A stretch of 64,000 nt of DNA, taken from Collinsella sp. An307. Lineage in GTDB: Bacteria > Actinomycetota > Coriobacteriia > Coriobacteriales > Coriobacteriaceae. Positions 53,951 to 62,339 of this stretch are shown here, piece after piece. Position 1 is the first letter of the stretch, and every line of letters starts with the position of its first letter. The notes beneath the pieces were generated by a model. That model was not told where the DNA came from. It was given only the letters and a program-made list of their open reading frames with translations, and did no database searches. The stretch spans positions 62,001 to 126,000 of the forward strand of contig NZ_NFIP01000004.1 in NCBI RefSeq assembly GCF_002161805.1, read 5' to 3'. A program made the translations under genes and the position numbers.

Positions 53951-54140
53951 TTTGGTCAAATTACCCCGCGAGAGAGCAGTTGCTCGTATTCCATTAGTCC
54001 ATTCCGCACGCCATGCAGAGCCAATTCGGTAGCTTCTGTATCCCCGCTCACGCCAAAAGCTGAATATGGGCCGAGCCCGAGCGCTTCGCGCTCCCCTTGC
54101 GGCAGTACAAAATGCCCCCTCACAACCCAATTTGACCAAA
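53951..54140. repeat. Possible MITE-like element with 12-bp inverted ends
   Basis: TTTGGTCAAATT at 53951-53962 is the exact reverse complement of AATTTGACCAAA at 54129-54140. The 166 bp between carry a protein-like minus-strand frame without a start. The element class is not recognised. Confidence 0.35.
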
Positions 54141-54155
54141 CTGCTCCAATGGAAC

Positions 54156-54191
54156 AGGGACGGTACCAGCGATACCGCCAGAACCGTCCCT
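54156..54191 (-). terminator. Terminator-like hairpin downstream of cstA
   Basis: Arms AGGGACGGT (54156-54164) and ACCGTCCCT (54183-54191) pair over 9 bp around an 18-base loop, 42 bases past the cstA stop on the minus strand. No U-run follows. Confidence 0.5.
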
Positions 54192-54232
54192 TCACTCGAG
54201 AGCATCCTAATAGTTCTCAAGAAACCATGGCG

Positions 54233-56071
54233 CTACGCGCGGGCGCTGGCACCCTCTGCGGGAGCGTCCGCCGCGTCGGGACGCGCGCAATGGGCGCGAC
54301 CGAGCTCGGTCCACTCGGGCTCCTCGTCGGGAAGCGAGCCCGCTTCCTTGGTGAAGAACTCCTTCAGGCAGTTGTACGCCACGATTACGCCAAGGACCAT
54401 CAGCAGAATCGCAAACACGAGCTGCAGGCCGGACGTTGCGATAACCGCAACGCCGCTCGTCTGGAGCGCGGTGATGCAGCCGAGCGTGGACTGCACGAGC
54501 GACGTAAACGTGGAGCACAGCAGAAAGACCACGGGCACGTAGAGCATGAAGCCGCGACGGCCAGTGCACTTGCAGAACACCGCGAGCGTGATCATGGTCA
54601 TGCCACCGAGAAGCTGGTTGGAAGCACCAAAGAGCGGCCAGATGTTGGTGTAGCCGCCAAAGGCGAGCGCGAGGCCAAGGGCGAGCGTGAGCACGGTGGC
54701 GACCCAGGTGTTAGAAAGGACCTTGGCGGCGCCGGTAAGCTCGGCCTGCTCATCCTCAAGCGCGTCGTTGCTCTTGGCAAAGAACTCCTGGAAGGAGAGG
54801 CGGCCGATACGCGCGACGGCATCAACCGAGGTAAGGGCGAGTGCAGAGACGCACATGGTCATAAAGACCGTGGCGAGCGTCGAGTCGACCCCAAAGGCGG
54901 TCATACCGCGGGCGACGCCCTGGCTGAAGATCTGGAACGGAGTGCCCACCTGCGCTCCACCCGCACCGGAGGTGTTCATGGTCGTGAACATGATAGCGGC
55001 AAACACGATGGCGAGCACGCCCACAAAGGACTCGAGCACCATGGCGCCGTAGCCCACCACGACCATATCCTGCTCCTTCTCCACCTGCTTGGAGGAGGTA
55101 TTGGTGGAGACAAGGCTGTGGAAGCCCGAGAGCGCGCCGCAGGCAACAGACACAAACAGCAGCGGGAACACGTAGCTGCCACCCTCGGCGAGCGCGCCAA
55201 AATCGGCGACCATCGGGGCAGTCATCTCGGCATTGCCACCGAGCGCGAGCACAAAGATGCCCACCACGGCGCAACCGATCATGACGAGCATCATGATGCT
55301 CGTGAGGTAGTCGCGCGGCTGCTTGAGCACCTGGATGGGCATGGCCGCCGCAAAGAGCAGGTACACCGTGATAACCGCGAACCAACCCATCTTATCGAGG
55401 TAGACCGGGAACTGCATACCGACGGCAAACATGGCCACAAAGAGCACGACGCCCACCGCAAGCTCACGCCAGCCGGTGAGGTTGAAACGGCGGCACACCC
55501 AGCCAAAGGCAATGGCAACAAAGGTGAAGAGGATCGAGATGGTGCCCGCCGTACCGCCAAAGTACGAGGCGGCCGTGTCGACGGCGCCCGAGGCGTCAGT
55601 CACCGTCATGAAGGTGCCCGCAACCATATCGACAAAAGCAGCGATCACGATGATGGTGAAAAGCCAGCTGAAGAGCAAGAAGAGCTTGCGGCCGGTGCGA
55701 CCGATGTACTTCTCAATCAACTGGGCAAGGGACTTGCCGTTGTTCTTCACGCTTGCGTACAGCGCGCCGAAGTCGTGCACCGCACCAAAGAAGATGCCGC
55801 CCACAAGCACCCACAGAAGCACCGGCAACCAGCCGAACATCATGGCGGCGATGGTGCCCGTGACAGGGCCCGCGCCGCAGATGGAGCTGAACTGATGCGA
55901 GAACACCGTGAAGCACGACGCGGGCGAGAAGTTCTTCCCGTCCTCCATGCGGCGCGCAGGGGTGAGCGCCTCGGCGTCCACGCCCCAGGTGCGGGCGAGC
56001 CAGCGCCCGTAGAGCAGATAGCCGACGGCGAGCACCACCGCCGCGGCAAGCACAACCAACAAACCGTTCAT
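54233..56071 (-). CDS. cstA: Carbon starvation protein CstA (peptide/pyruvate transporter)
   Basis: A 612-residue membrane protein with about 15-16 helices. Family hallmarks are GYLLYGRWLARTWGVD near residue 20, the motif SFTVFSHQFSSICGAGPVTGTIAAMMFGW-like region near 60-90 (SCFTVFSHQFSSICGAGPVT), and FGASNQLLGGMTMITLAV near 500. CstA proteins import peptides or pyruvate. ATG 56071 follows AAGGGGG by eight bases; longer frames run into the leader and are unlikely. The gene sits behind a leader peptide and an intrinsic terminator (56113-56144), so attenuation control is likely. Confidence 0.93.
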   Translation of the reverse strand: MNGLLVVLAAAVVLAVGYLLYGRWLARTWGVDAEALTPARRMEDGKNFSPASCFTVFSHQFSSICGAGPVTGTIAAMMFGWLPVLLWVLVGGIFFGAVHDFGALYASVKNNGKSLAQLIEKYIGRTGRKLFLLFSWLFTIIVIAAFVDMVAGTFMTVTDASGAVDTAASYFGGTAGTISILFTFVAIAFGWVCRRFNLTGWRELAVGVVLFVAMFAVGMQFPVYLDKMGWFAVITVYLLFAAAMPIQVLKQPRDYLTSIMMLVMIGCAVVGIFVLALGGNAEMTAPMVADFGALAEGGSYVFPLLFVSVACGALSGFHSLVSTNTSSKQVEKEQDMVVVGYGAMVLESFVGVLAIVFAAIMFTTMNTSGAGGAQVGTPFQIFSQGVARGMTAFGVDSTLATVFMTMCVSALALTSVDAVARIGRLSFQEFFAKSNDALEDEQAELTGAAKVLSNTWVATVLTLALGLALAFGGYTNIWPLFGASNQLLGGMTMITLAVFCKCTGRRGFMLYVPVVFLLCSTFTSLVQSTLGCITALQTSGVAVIATSGLQLVFAILLMVLGVIVAYNCLKEFFTKEAGSLPDEEPEWTELGRAHCARPDAADAPAEGASARA

Positions 56072-56100
56072 ACGAAATGCCCCCTTCAGAACCATCGCAA

Positions 56101-56197
56101 CGCAAACAAAACGCGGGGCCGTCGCATTCGGTCGACGGCCCCGCTCAGGACCGGTCCGCTTATGTAGCGCGGACCGGTATGGCACCTATCCGCGCTA
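56101..56197 (-). promoter_or_regulatory. Candidate transcription attenuator in the cstA leader
   Basis: In RNA order on the minus strand: segment 1 UAGCGCGGA (56197-56189, overlapping the leader stop codon); segment 2 UCCGCGCUA (56173-56165), a perfect 9-bp complement of segment 1; segment 3 GCGGACCGGU (56159-56150), which pairs 10 bp with ACCGGUCCGC (56178-56169); then the terminator. Segments 1:2 and 2:3 exclude each other. CGGUCC of segment 3 can also pair with GGGCCG of the terminator 5' arm (one G-U), giving an antiterminator. This is the layout of ribosome-controlled attenuation. Confidence 0.65.
56113..56144 (-). terminator. Intrinsic terminator upstream of cstA
   Basis: Arms GCGGGGCCGTCG and CGACGGCCCCGC form a perfect 12-bp stem with an 8-base loop. 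On the minus strand it is followed by GTTTTGTTTG. It lies 42 bases before the cstA start and after the leader-peptide ORF, so it can terminate transcription before cstA. Confidence 0.8.
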
Positions 56198-56239
56198 GGC
56201 AATAATCTCAATAGCGATAGATAGATGACGTACGTTCAT
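56195..56239 (-). CDS. Leader peptide of cstA (14 residues)
   Basis: ATG 56239 to TAG 56195 encodes MNVRHLSIAIEIIA, with AAAAGGA nine bases upstream. Four of 14 residues are Ile. The stop codon lies in the first base of segment 1 of the attenuator, so a ribosome at the stop would cover segment 1, whereas one stalled at Ile codons would not. It is too short to be a functional protein. Confidence 0.6.
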   Translation of the reverse strand: MNVRHLSIAIEIIA

Positions 56240-56304
56240 GTTGCGCGATCCTTTTGGTATCGGGTGCCGGCTCTGCGCCAGCACGTCTCGTTCCAACGAA
56301 AGGC

Positions 56305-56333
56305 AGTATCGCGCTTTAGTTTGATGGAGTCAA
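56305..56333 (-). promoter_or_regulatory. Candidate cstA promoter
   Basis: TTGACT (56333-56328) and GATACT (56310-56305) with a 17-bp spacer on the minus strand. This predicts a leader of about 225 nt before cstA, with the peptide ORF starting some 60 nt in. Confidence 0.5.
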
Positions 56334-56422
56334 CGCAGGGGCGTCGCATGTTACGAGCCTGTTGCGGATGTTTCGCCTTCGTTGCGTTCCCGGTTTTTGG
56401 CGCCGGGGACGCCGCGGGTGCG

Positions 56423-58822
56423 CTACTGGTCGTCCTTTGGGTTGAGCGGGTGTGCTTTGGGCGCGAGCGCCGCGCAGAACTTGGTCAGCGCGTCGCGCAC
56501 CGCCACGACCGCCGGATCATCGGTATGGTCCTCGGGATGGAGCGGCAGGTCGTTCTTAATGGCGTCGTAAACCAGGTTGATGTACTCCTTGGCGCCCGAG
56601 GACGATAGATGCGTGCCGTCGCCGTCAAAGAGGTCGTTGCGCCCCGCCGAGTAGCTATACCAGTCGATAACGCGCACGTTGGCATAACGCTCCGCCGCGC
56701 GGCCGATGGCGTCGTTGGTCGCCTGGACCCAGGGCTGAGGGCTGCGCGTGTTCACGAACACGGCAATGCGATCCTCCCCCACTGTCGCCATAAGGCCGTC
56801 GATTGCCTCGTCGGTCACCAGACCATTCGTGCCGAGGGCAAACACGGCAATCTTTCCAGCAAGGTTTTGCTGGACGTAGCTCGCATAGGACTCCGCGCCG
56901 GCCGAGAACTGGCGGCTCTTTGCCGCGTCGATGTGCCCATGCGGGAAGGTCGACTCAAAGTCGGGCACGGCGCGCAGCGACACGGAGTCGCCCACCATGA
57001 CCACGTCGTAGGAGCCCTCCGGGAATCCGTCCTCGCCCGCAACGACCGCATCGGTGGAAGTATCTTCTGCCGCACCCTGATCGGAGGCGTCCGGCGCTGC
57101 CTCGGTGTCGCCATCTCCGGTGGTGTCTGCCGCATCGGCATCCGCCGCAGCATCCTCCTCGGTGTTGAGCACCGCCGCGCCCTCAGCGGAGAGCGCCGAG
57201 GTGTCCGGCACAAAGGCCAGGCCGCCCAAGGCGACGGCAAGCACGAGCGCCAGGGCGCCCGCGCGCACCGGATAGGCGCGCACGATACTCGCCGGCGTCG
57301 CACCCTCGGCACGCACACGGCGCAGGAAGGCGCCAAGGACGCCCTTGCGGAACGGCGTCTCGATAAAGCGATAGGAAATCTCTGCCGCCGCCACCACAAC
57401 GAGCGCCTGAATGATGAGCATCCACCACGGGGTCTCGTTGATGTTGGAAACTGGGTTCATGAGCAGAAGCAACGGGTAGTGCCAGAGGTAAATGCTGTAC
57501 GAGCGCTGGCCGAGCCACACAAGCGGCGGCAGCGAGAGCGCGCGGGCGACCATACCGCCCGGCTGGACGGCGGCGGCGATGACCATGAGGGTCAGCACGG
57601 TGGCGAGCAGCGTGCCGCCCTGGTACTGGAACGCGGTGTATCCGTTGGTGAAGAGCACCATGAGCACAAGGCCAGCGATACCGATGAGACCGATCACATC
57701 GAGCTGCCAGACCTTGTCGCCCTCGGCCACTCCCGCAGCGCCGCGGCGCGAGGGGCGCGATGCTGCGGCACCGTATGTGCTCGGGGTGGCCGCGTTAAGC
57801 GCGGCGAGTTCCTCGGGCGTGAGCGCCTCGGCATCGGCATCGTTTTCTGCAAGCGCCGGCAGGAAACGGTCAAGGCCGAGCACGCGCACCAGGCGCGCGG
57901 GGCGCATAGACCCCTCGGGAATAAACGCGAGCCAGGCACCCAACAGCAGCGAGAACGCGCGGGTATCGGTTCCGTAGTACAGACGGCTCGGGTCGGCCGC
58001 CGGATCATAGAGAAGCGTCATCGCCGCCGCCGAGACGATGGCAAGCACAAGCACAAAGCGGCGCGCCACGCGGTGACGGATGCCGACGCGCAGCATCACC
58101 AGAAGAACCGGCGGCCAGACGAGGTAGAACTGCTCCTCGATGGCGAGCGACCAGAAGTGCGTAAGCGGCGAGGGATCGCCGAGCGCGTTGAAGTACGAGA
58201 CGTTGTTGAAGATCTGCCACCAGTTGTTGACGAACAAAAGCGACGGGATGATGTCCGGGCGCATCTTGGTGAGCATAACGTGGTTGAAGATGGTGCAGAG
58301 CACGATAGTGACAACCACAACGGTCACGATTGCCGGCAGCAAACGACGAATGCGGCGCAACCAGAAGCTCTTGAGGTCGATCTTGCCCGACTGGTCAAAC
58401 TCCGCGATAAGAAGGCGCGTGATGAGGTAGCCGGACAGGACGAAGAACATCGTCACGCCAAGAAGGCCACCCTGCGCCCAAGGCAGATGCAGATGGTAGA
58501 GCACCACCGCGATGACGGCGAGCGTACGAATGCCATCGAGGGCGGGGATGTAGCGCATACGGCGCGGCGTGGACTCAGGCACCGCCGCTGCGGAAGCAGA
58601 CGCGGCAGAAGGACGAGCACCGGCGCTGCGGGAAGCAACGCTCGCGCGGCGAGCGGAGCCGCTCTGGGAGGCAACAGGTCTTTGGCCGGCAACGGGGCGC
58701 CCCGCGCCCGCGCGGCGCTGCGATGCGCGCGAAGACGCGGACGGGCGACGACTCGAGCTGGGTTGAAATGAATAAGGCAACATAGGCAGCAGGTATATCC
58801 GTTTCTCAGACTCTACAGCCAC
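56423..58822 (-). CDS. Acyltransferase 3 family protein with C-terminal SGNH domain (OafA/YrhL type)
   Basis: A protein of up to 799 residues that probably O-acetylates surface polysaccharide or peptidoglycan. An N-terminal Ser/Arg/Ala-rich tail (about 1-85) is followed by the acyltransferase-3 membrane domain: MRYIPALDGIRTLAVIAVVLYH near residue 88, SGYLITRLLI, LLPAIVTVVV and FWSLAIEEQFYLVWP with about ten helices. A periplasmic SGNH domain holds block I GDSVSLRAV near 611 and block V DGTHLSSSG near 736. A Thr/Asp/Ala-rich linker joins them. The start is uncertain: GTG 58822 or ATG 58783, neither with a clear SD. Confidence 0.92.
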   Translation of the reverse strand: MAVESEKRIYLLPMLPYSFQPSSSRRPSASSRASQRRAGAGRPVAGQRPVASQSGSARRASVASRSAGARPSAASASAAAVPESTPRRMRYIPALDGIRTLAVIAVVLYHLHLPWAQGGLLGVTMFFVLSGYLITRLLIAEFDQSGKIDLKSFWLRRIRRLLPAIVTVVVVTIVLCTIFNHVMLTKMRPDIIPSLLFVNNWWQIFNNVSYFNALGDPSPLTHFWSLAIEEQFYLVWPPVLLVMLRVGIRHRVARRFVLVLAIVSAAAMTLLYDPAADPSRLYYGTDTRAFSLLLGAWLAFIPEGSMRPARLVRVLGLDRFLPALAENDADAEALTPEELAALNAATPSTYGAAASRPSRRGAAGVAEGDKVWQLDVIGLIGIAGLVLMVLFTNGYTAFQYQGGTLLATVLTLMVIAAAVQPGGMVARALSLPPLVWLGQRSYSIYLWHYPLLLLMNPVSNINETPWWMLIIQALVVVAAAEISYRFIETPFRKGVLGAFLRRVRAEGATPASIVRAYPVRAGALALVLAVALGGLAFVPDTSALSAEGAAVLNTEEDAAADADAADTTGDGDTEAAPDASDQGAAEDTSTDAVVAGEDGFPEGSYDVVMVGDSVSLRAVPDFESTFPHGHIDAAKSRQFSAGAESYASYVQQNLAGKIAVFALGTNGLVTDEAIDGLMATVGEDRIAVFVNTRSPQPWVQATNDAIGRAAERYANVRVIDWYSYSAGRNDLFDGDGTHLSSSGAKEYINLVYDAIKNDLPLHPEDHTDDPAVVAVRDALTKFCAALAPKAHPLNPKDDQ

Positions 58823-58924
58823 CTACTGTAATACCTGCGCCCTGCCCGCGCGACCGAAGACCGCCCAATCGCACCCGTCTCAATCAAAAGCTCAGGAACA
58901 GGCCGCACTGCGCCTACTCCGGTA

Positions 58925-60166
58925 CTAGAACCCCAGGAGCATGAGCGCAAACATGACCGCGGTGAGCACGGTGATGAGGGCGATGGTCGCCCACGTAAGG
59001 ATGTTCCACACGCGCCCGTTGCGATACGTCCCCATGATGATCTTGTCACTCGCGATAAAGACCAAAAACACGAGCAGCACCGGCAGGAGCACACCATTGA
59101 TGACCTGTGCCGACATCATAATCTCGAAGAGGTTCACACCGGGCAGGATGACGAGCAACGCCGCGCAGATGATGACGGCGGTGATGATGCCGCGGTAGAC
59201 GGGCGCCTCATCCCAGCTGCGGTCGGCGCCGCGCTCCCAGCCAAAGGCCTCGCAGATAGCAGACGACGTCACGCCTGGCAGCACACAGGCTGCCAGAAAA
59301 CTCGCCGCCACAAGACCGGCCGCAAAAAGCACCGTCGACCATGGGCCCACGATAGGCTCGAGGGCGAGCGCCGCGTCAGCGGCATCGGAGACCCCGATGC
59401 CCGCCGGGAAGAGCACCGACCCCGTGGTCACGATGATGAACCAGGCAATGGCGCAGGCGAGCACCGATCCCGACACGGTGTCCACGCGCTGCAGCGGGAT
59501 ATCGGACTCGTCGGCGTTTTTATCGACCACGTTGTTTTGGGCGAGAAAGATCATCCACGGGGCGATGGTGGTGCCGATGGTGGCAACCAGAAGCGACACG
59601 TAGTCGGGACTGGCGACCAGATGGGGAATCACCGTCGAGGCGGCCACGTCCCCCCAGTTGGGCCCGACCATAAACGCAGCGATCACGTAGGTCACAAAGA
59701 CGCAACTCACCGCCAGCAGAATGCGCTCGATGCGCCGGAAGCTCCCCGCCATGGTGAGCAGCCAGATCACAAGGCCCATGAGCGGGACGGAGATGGTCTT
59801 GGGCACCCCAAAGAGCGCAAGGCCGCTCGCAAGTCCGGCAAACTCCGAGATGGTGACCGCCGTATTGGCGATAAGCAGCGCCGCCATGGCAAGGGCGCTT
59901 CGGCGGATACCAAACTTCTCACGGATGAGGGACGCAAAGCCCTTACCCGTCACGCACCCGCAGCGCGCCGCCGTTTCCTGCACCACGATGAGCAGCACCG
60001 CCATGATGGGCAAGATCCACAGCGTCCGGTAGCCGTAGGTGGCACCGGCGCTTGAGTAGGTGGCAATGCCGCCGGCGTCGTTACCGGCAAGCGCCGCCAA
60101 AAGACCCGGCCCCATAGCGCCGAGCACCGCAGCGAGCGTCAGTTTGTCCGTATGGTCGCGAGCCAT
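58925..60166 (-). CDS. NRMT-type Nramp-related divalent metal (probably Mg2+) transporter
   Basis: A 413-residue Nramp-fold protein with about 11 helices. The canonical DPGN of helix 1 is DAGG here (LAGNDAGGIATYSSAGATYGY) and the MPH of helix 6 is APW (GTTIAPWMIFLAQ), so the methionine that selects transition metals is gone. These replacements match Nramp-related Mg2+ transporters known from Clostridium and Eggerthella. It follows the MgtE-like gene by 20 bases on the same strand, which supports magnesium as substrate. ATG 60166 is preferred over GTG 60175. Confidence 0.88.
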   Translation of the reverse strand: MARDHTDKLTLAAVLGAMGPGLLAALAGNDAGGIATYSSAGATYGYRTLWILPIMAVLLIVVQETAARCGCVTGKGFASLIREKFGIRRSALAMAALLIANTAVTISEFAGLASGLALFGVPKTISVPLMGLVIWLLTMAGSFRRIERILLAVSCVFVTYVIAAFMVGPNWGDVAASTVIPHLVASPDYVSLLVATIGTTIAPWMIFLAQNNVVDKNADESDIPLQRVDTVSGSVLACAIAWFIIVTTGSVLFPAGIGVSDAADAALALEPIVGPWSTVLFAAGLVAASFLAACVLPGVTSSAICEAFGWERGADRSWDEAPVYRGIITAVIICAALLVILPGVNLFEIMMSAQVINGVLLPVLLVFLVFIASDKIIMGTYRNGRVWNILTWATIALITVLTAVMFALMLLGF

Positions 60167-60186
60167 CGCACACACCAGCCGATCGG

Positions 60187-62037
60187 CTACGCCACAACCG
60201 CAAGCGTCGCCGCAACGGAGGCAGCGCTGTAAAGGGCGCAGGCGACGAGCATCGCCGTAACGGACAGGGCGTTTCCGGAGGTGTTGCGATCGTGCTCATC
60301 GCGCCAGAAGAGAATGGCCAGATACACCACCGACGTAGCGCAGCTCAAGAATGCCACCAGCGCCGCGCAGGCAAAGCACACGCTGAGGAGCTCGTCAATG
60401 ACCGAAGCGGCCGCACCGTCGGGATACGCCGCGCCGATGACAAGCTGACCGCAGAGGTAGATGACCGCACCGAGCACAAGGCCCACAAACGCCGTCTGGA
60501 CAAAGAAGCCGAGGTAGGGCTTGCCCCCATCCTCCGGCTCGCTGTACTCGAGGTAGTAGTTCTTCACGAAGGCGACCGCGCGATTCGCGGCGAGCAGTAC
60601 CACGGGCATGACGCACATGGGGTAGATGAAGAGCTCCGGCGCCCCGCCGAGCGCACCGAGCACGCTCGCGACAATACCCGAGGCCACCGCCCAGACAAGC
60701 AGCCAGTACTGGCGGTGTGCAAACCAGCCAAAGACGTGCACGGGCTCTCCCGAACCGCCCTCGGTCGCACCCACGCCGGCGATCTGCAGGTCCTCCTCGT
60801 GCTCCTCGGCAATGACGTCGAGGGCGTCGTCAACGGTGACGATACCCAGGATGTGGCGAGCGTCGTCGCAGACGGGAATCGCCGCAAGGTTGTATTTGGT
60901 CATCTCGTCGGCAACGTCTTCCTGGTCGAGGTCAGGGGCAACCCAGACCACGTCGCGATACGAAAGGTCAGAAAGCCGCGCGTCCGCCTCGGCAACGATG
61001 AGCGCGCGCAGGCTGAGCACGCCCGTGAGCGCGCCCGCAGGGTCGAGCGTGTAAACGTAGTAGATGCTCTCAAAGTCCTCGTCGAGCGCTCGGATGGCCT
61101 CGATGGCGTCCGCCACCGTGGCGGTTGCGGGAAGGGCCACAAACTCGGAGGTCATGATACGACCGGCCGTGTCCTCCTCATACCCCAGAAGGGTACGGAT
61201 CGCCTTCTCCTCCTTGACGCCCATGAGGCGCAGGAGCTTCTCGGCCTTCTCGTAATCGAGCTCCTCGATGAGCGCGGCGGCGTCGTCTGGGTCCATGAGG
61301 GCGAGCATGCTGGATGCGTCGCGGTCGCTCATGCCCTCGAGGACCTCCGCCGCGAGGTCGTCGTCATCGATCTCGCCGATGGCCTCGGCCGCCTGCGCCG
61401 TATCGAGCTGGTTGAAGACTTGAGCGCGCAGACGCGGGTCGAGCTGCTCGATAATATCGGCGATGTCGGCAGGATGGAGCTCGTCTAAAGTCTTGTGCGA
61501 AACCGAAAGCTTGATGTCGCGCGTAGAGCGGTCGAGCAGGTCCATATAGGACCACGCGACAATCTCCTCTTTTAAGGGGCGCCCGATGCACTTGGCGAGC
61601 GTGGTGACGATACGCTCGCACGCCGGGTGGAGCGAACGCAGAAGGCCGCGGGCGCCCACCTCGGCGCCCAGCAGACGCAGCTGGTTATCGCCGGTGGCGG
61701 AGAGCTTGATGTCGTTCACGCGCACGACCTTCATGCCCTGCGTGTCGACGATCTGCTTGTTCAGGATATCGCGCGCAAGCAGCACCTCGTCGGGCTGCAG
61801 GTACGAGAAGCGCACATCGGTGCTCACCGCTTTGAGGTAGACGCCCGTCTCGTCGATATGGTCGACGTATTTGCGCCAGCTGATCATAAAGGGCGTCTTG
61901 CCCGGCCCTTGGAACGCAAGCGAGGTGACATGGGGAAAGACCTCGCCGGTGGCGATGCCCAAATCGTTAACGACGCCGAGCTTCTCCCCCGCCACATCGA
62001 CAACGGGGAGCTTGAGCATCTCGGACAAGTAATTCAT
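60187..62037 (-). CDS. MgtE-like protein: PRC-barrel, MgtE_N and CBS domains plus atypical membrane domain
   Basis: A 616-residue protein. The PRC-barrel-like N-terminus is about 1-85 (LPVVDVAGEKLGVVNDLG). The MgtE_N superhelical repeat region is about 190-290 (HPADIADIIEQLDP, LMDPDDAAALIEELDYEKAEKLLRLM), followed by a CBS pair (DTAGRIMTSEFVALPATATVADA; IPVCDDARHILGIVTVDDALD). From about 435 there are five membrane helices, but the MgtE pore signature (P-x5-GGNxGxQ) is absent. It may sense Mg2+ and control the NRMT partner, or move ions by its own divergent domain. ATG 62037 has AAGGAG upstream. Confidence 0.85.
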   Translation of the reverse strand: MNYLSEMLKLPVVDVAGEKLGVVNDLGIATGEVFPHVTSLAFQGPGKTPFMISWRKYVDHIDETGVYLKAVSTDVRFSYLQPDEVLLARDILNKQIVDTQGMKVVRVNDIKLSATGDNQLRLLGAEVGARGLLRSLHPACERIVTTLAKCIGRPLKEEIVAWSYMDLLDRSTRDIKLSVSHKTLDELHPADIADIIEQLDPRLRAQVFNQLDTAQAAEAIGEIDDDDLAAEVLEGMSDRDASSMLALMDPDDAAALIEELDYEKAEKLLRLMGVKEEKAIRTLLGYEEDTAGRIMTSEFVALPATATVADAIEAIRALDEDFESIYYVYTLDPAGALTGVLSLRALIVAEADARLSDLSYRDVVWVAPDLDQEDVADEMTKYNLAAIPVCDDARHILGIVTVDDALDVIAEEHEEDLQIAGVGATEGGSGEPVHVFGWFAHRQYWLLVWAVASGIVASVLGALGGAPELFIYPMCVMPVVLLAANRAVAFVKNYYLEYSEPEDGGKPYLGFFVQTAFVGLVLGAVIYLCGQLVIGAAYPDGAAASVIDELLSVCFACAALVAFLSCATSVVYLAILFWRDEHDRNTSGNALSVTAMLVACALYSAASVAATLAVVA

Positions 62038-62339
62038 TAGCGCTCCTTCACGGCAAATCTCCCGGGCACCGCAAGCACCGGGGCGCGGGGTCATATCCCG
62101 CTCATATGAGACGCGCAGCGACAGGCCGGCTCAGCGGCCTTCGTGCGGGTAGGCACCCCGTGCGCGCGCCGAAGAAGCACTCGCAGGGGTTACCGACTAT
62201 GAGGTCGAGGTTTGGATTTCACCATGGCCCTTTCTAGTAACCCTTTAGAGACAGCCTTGTCACTATAGCACGAACGAGGCACCCGCACGCGCGGAGCGCC
62301 CCGTTCGACCTTGAGTAGATTGTTGACGAGTCCGGAGTG
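62038..62339 (-). ncRNA. Structured 5' leader of the MgtE-like/NRMT operon
   Basis: A -10 TATAGT at 62267-62262 predicts a leader of about 220 nt. The sequence closes with GGGTTAC (62243-62237) pairing GTAACCC (62193-62187), and holds CGAC...GTCG, CGGG...CCCG and GGCCG...CCGGCC stems. The words GGTGAAATCC and CGGTAAC are present, which recalls cobalamin-type aptamers, but no B12 box is visible. The M-box consensus is also absent. A riboswitch is possible but not shown. Confidence 0.4.

Larger units (their letters stand above)
53857..54232. other. Region between tRNA-Gln and cstA
   Basis: 376 bp with the tRNA terminator, a 190-bp stretch bounded by 12-bp inverted repeats and a terminator-like hairpin before cstA. 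A minus-strand frame in it (about 53956-54120) reads protein-like (GEREALGLGPYSAFGVSGDT, ALHGVRNGLMEYEQLLSRG) but has no clear start, so it may be a gene remnant. Confidence 0.5.
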
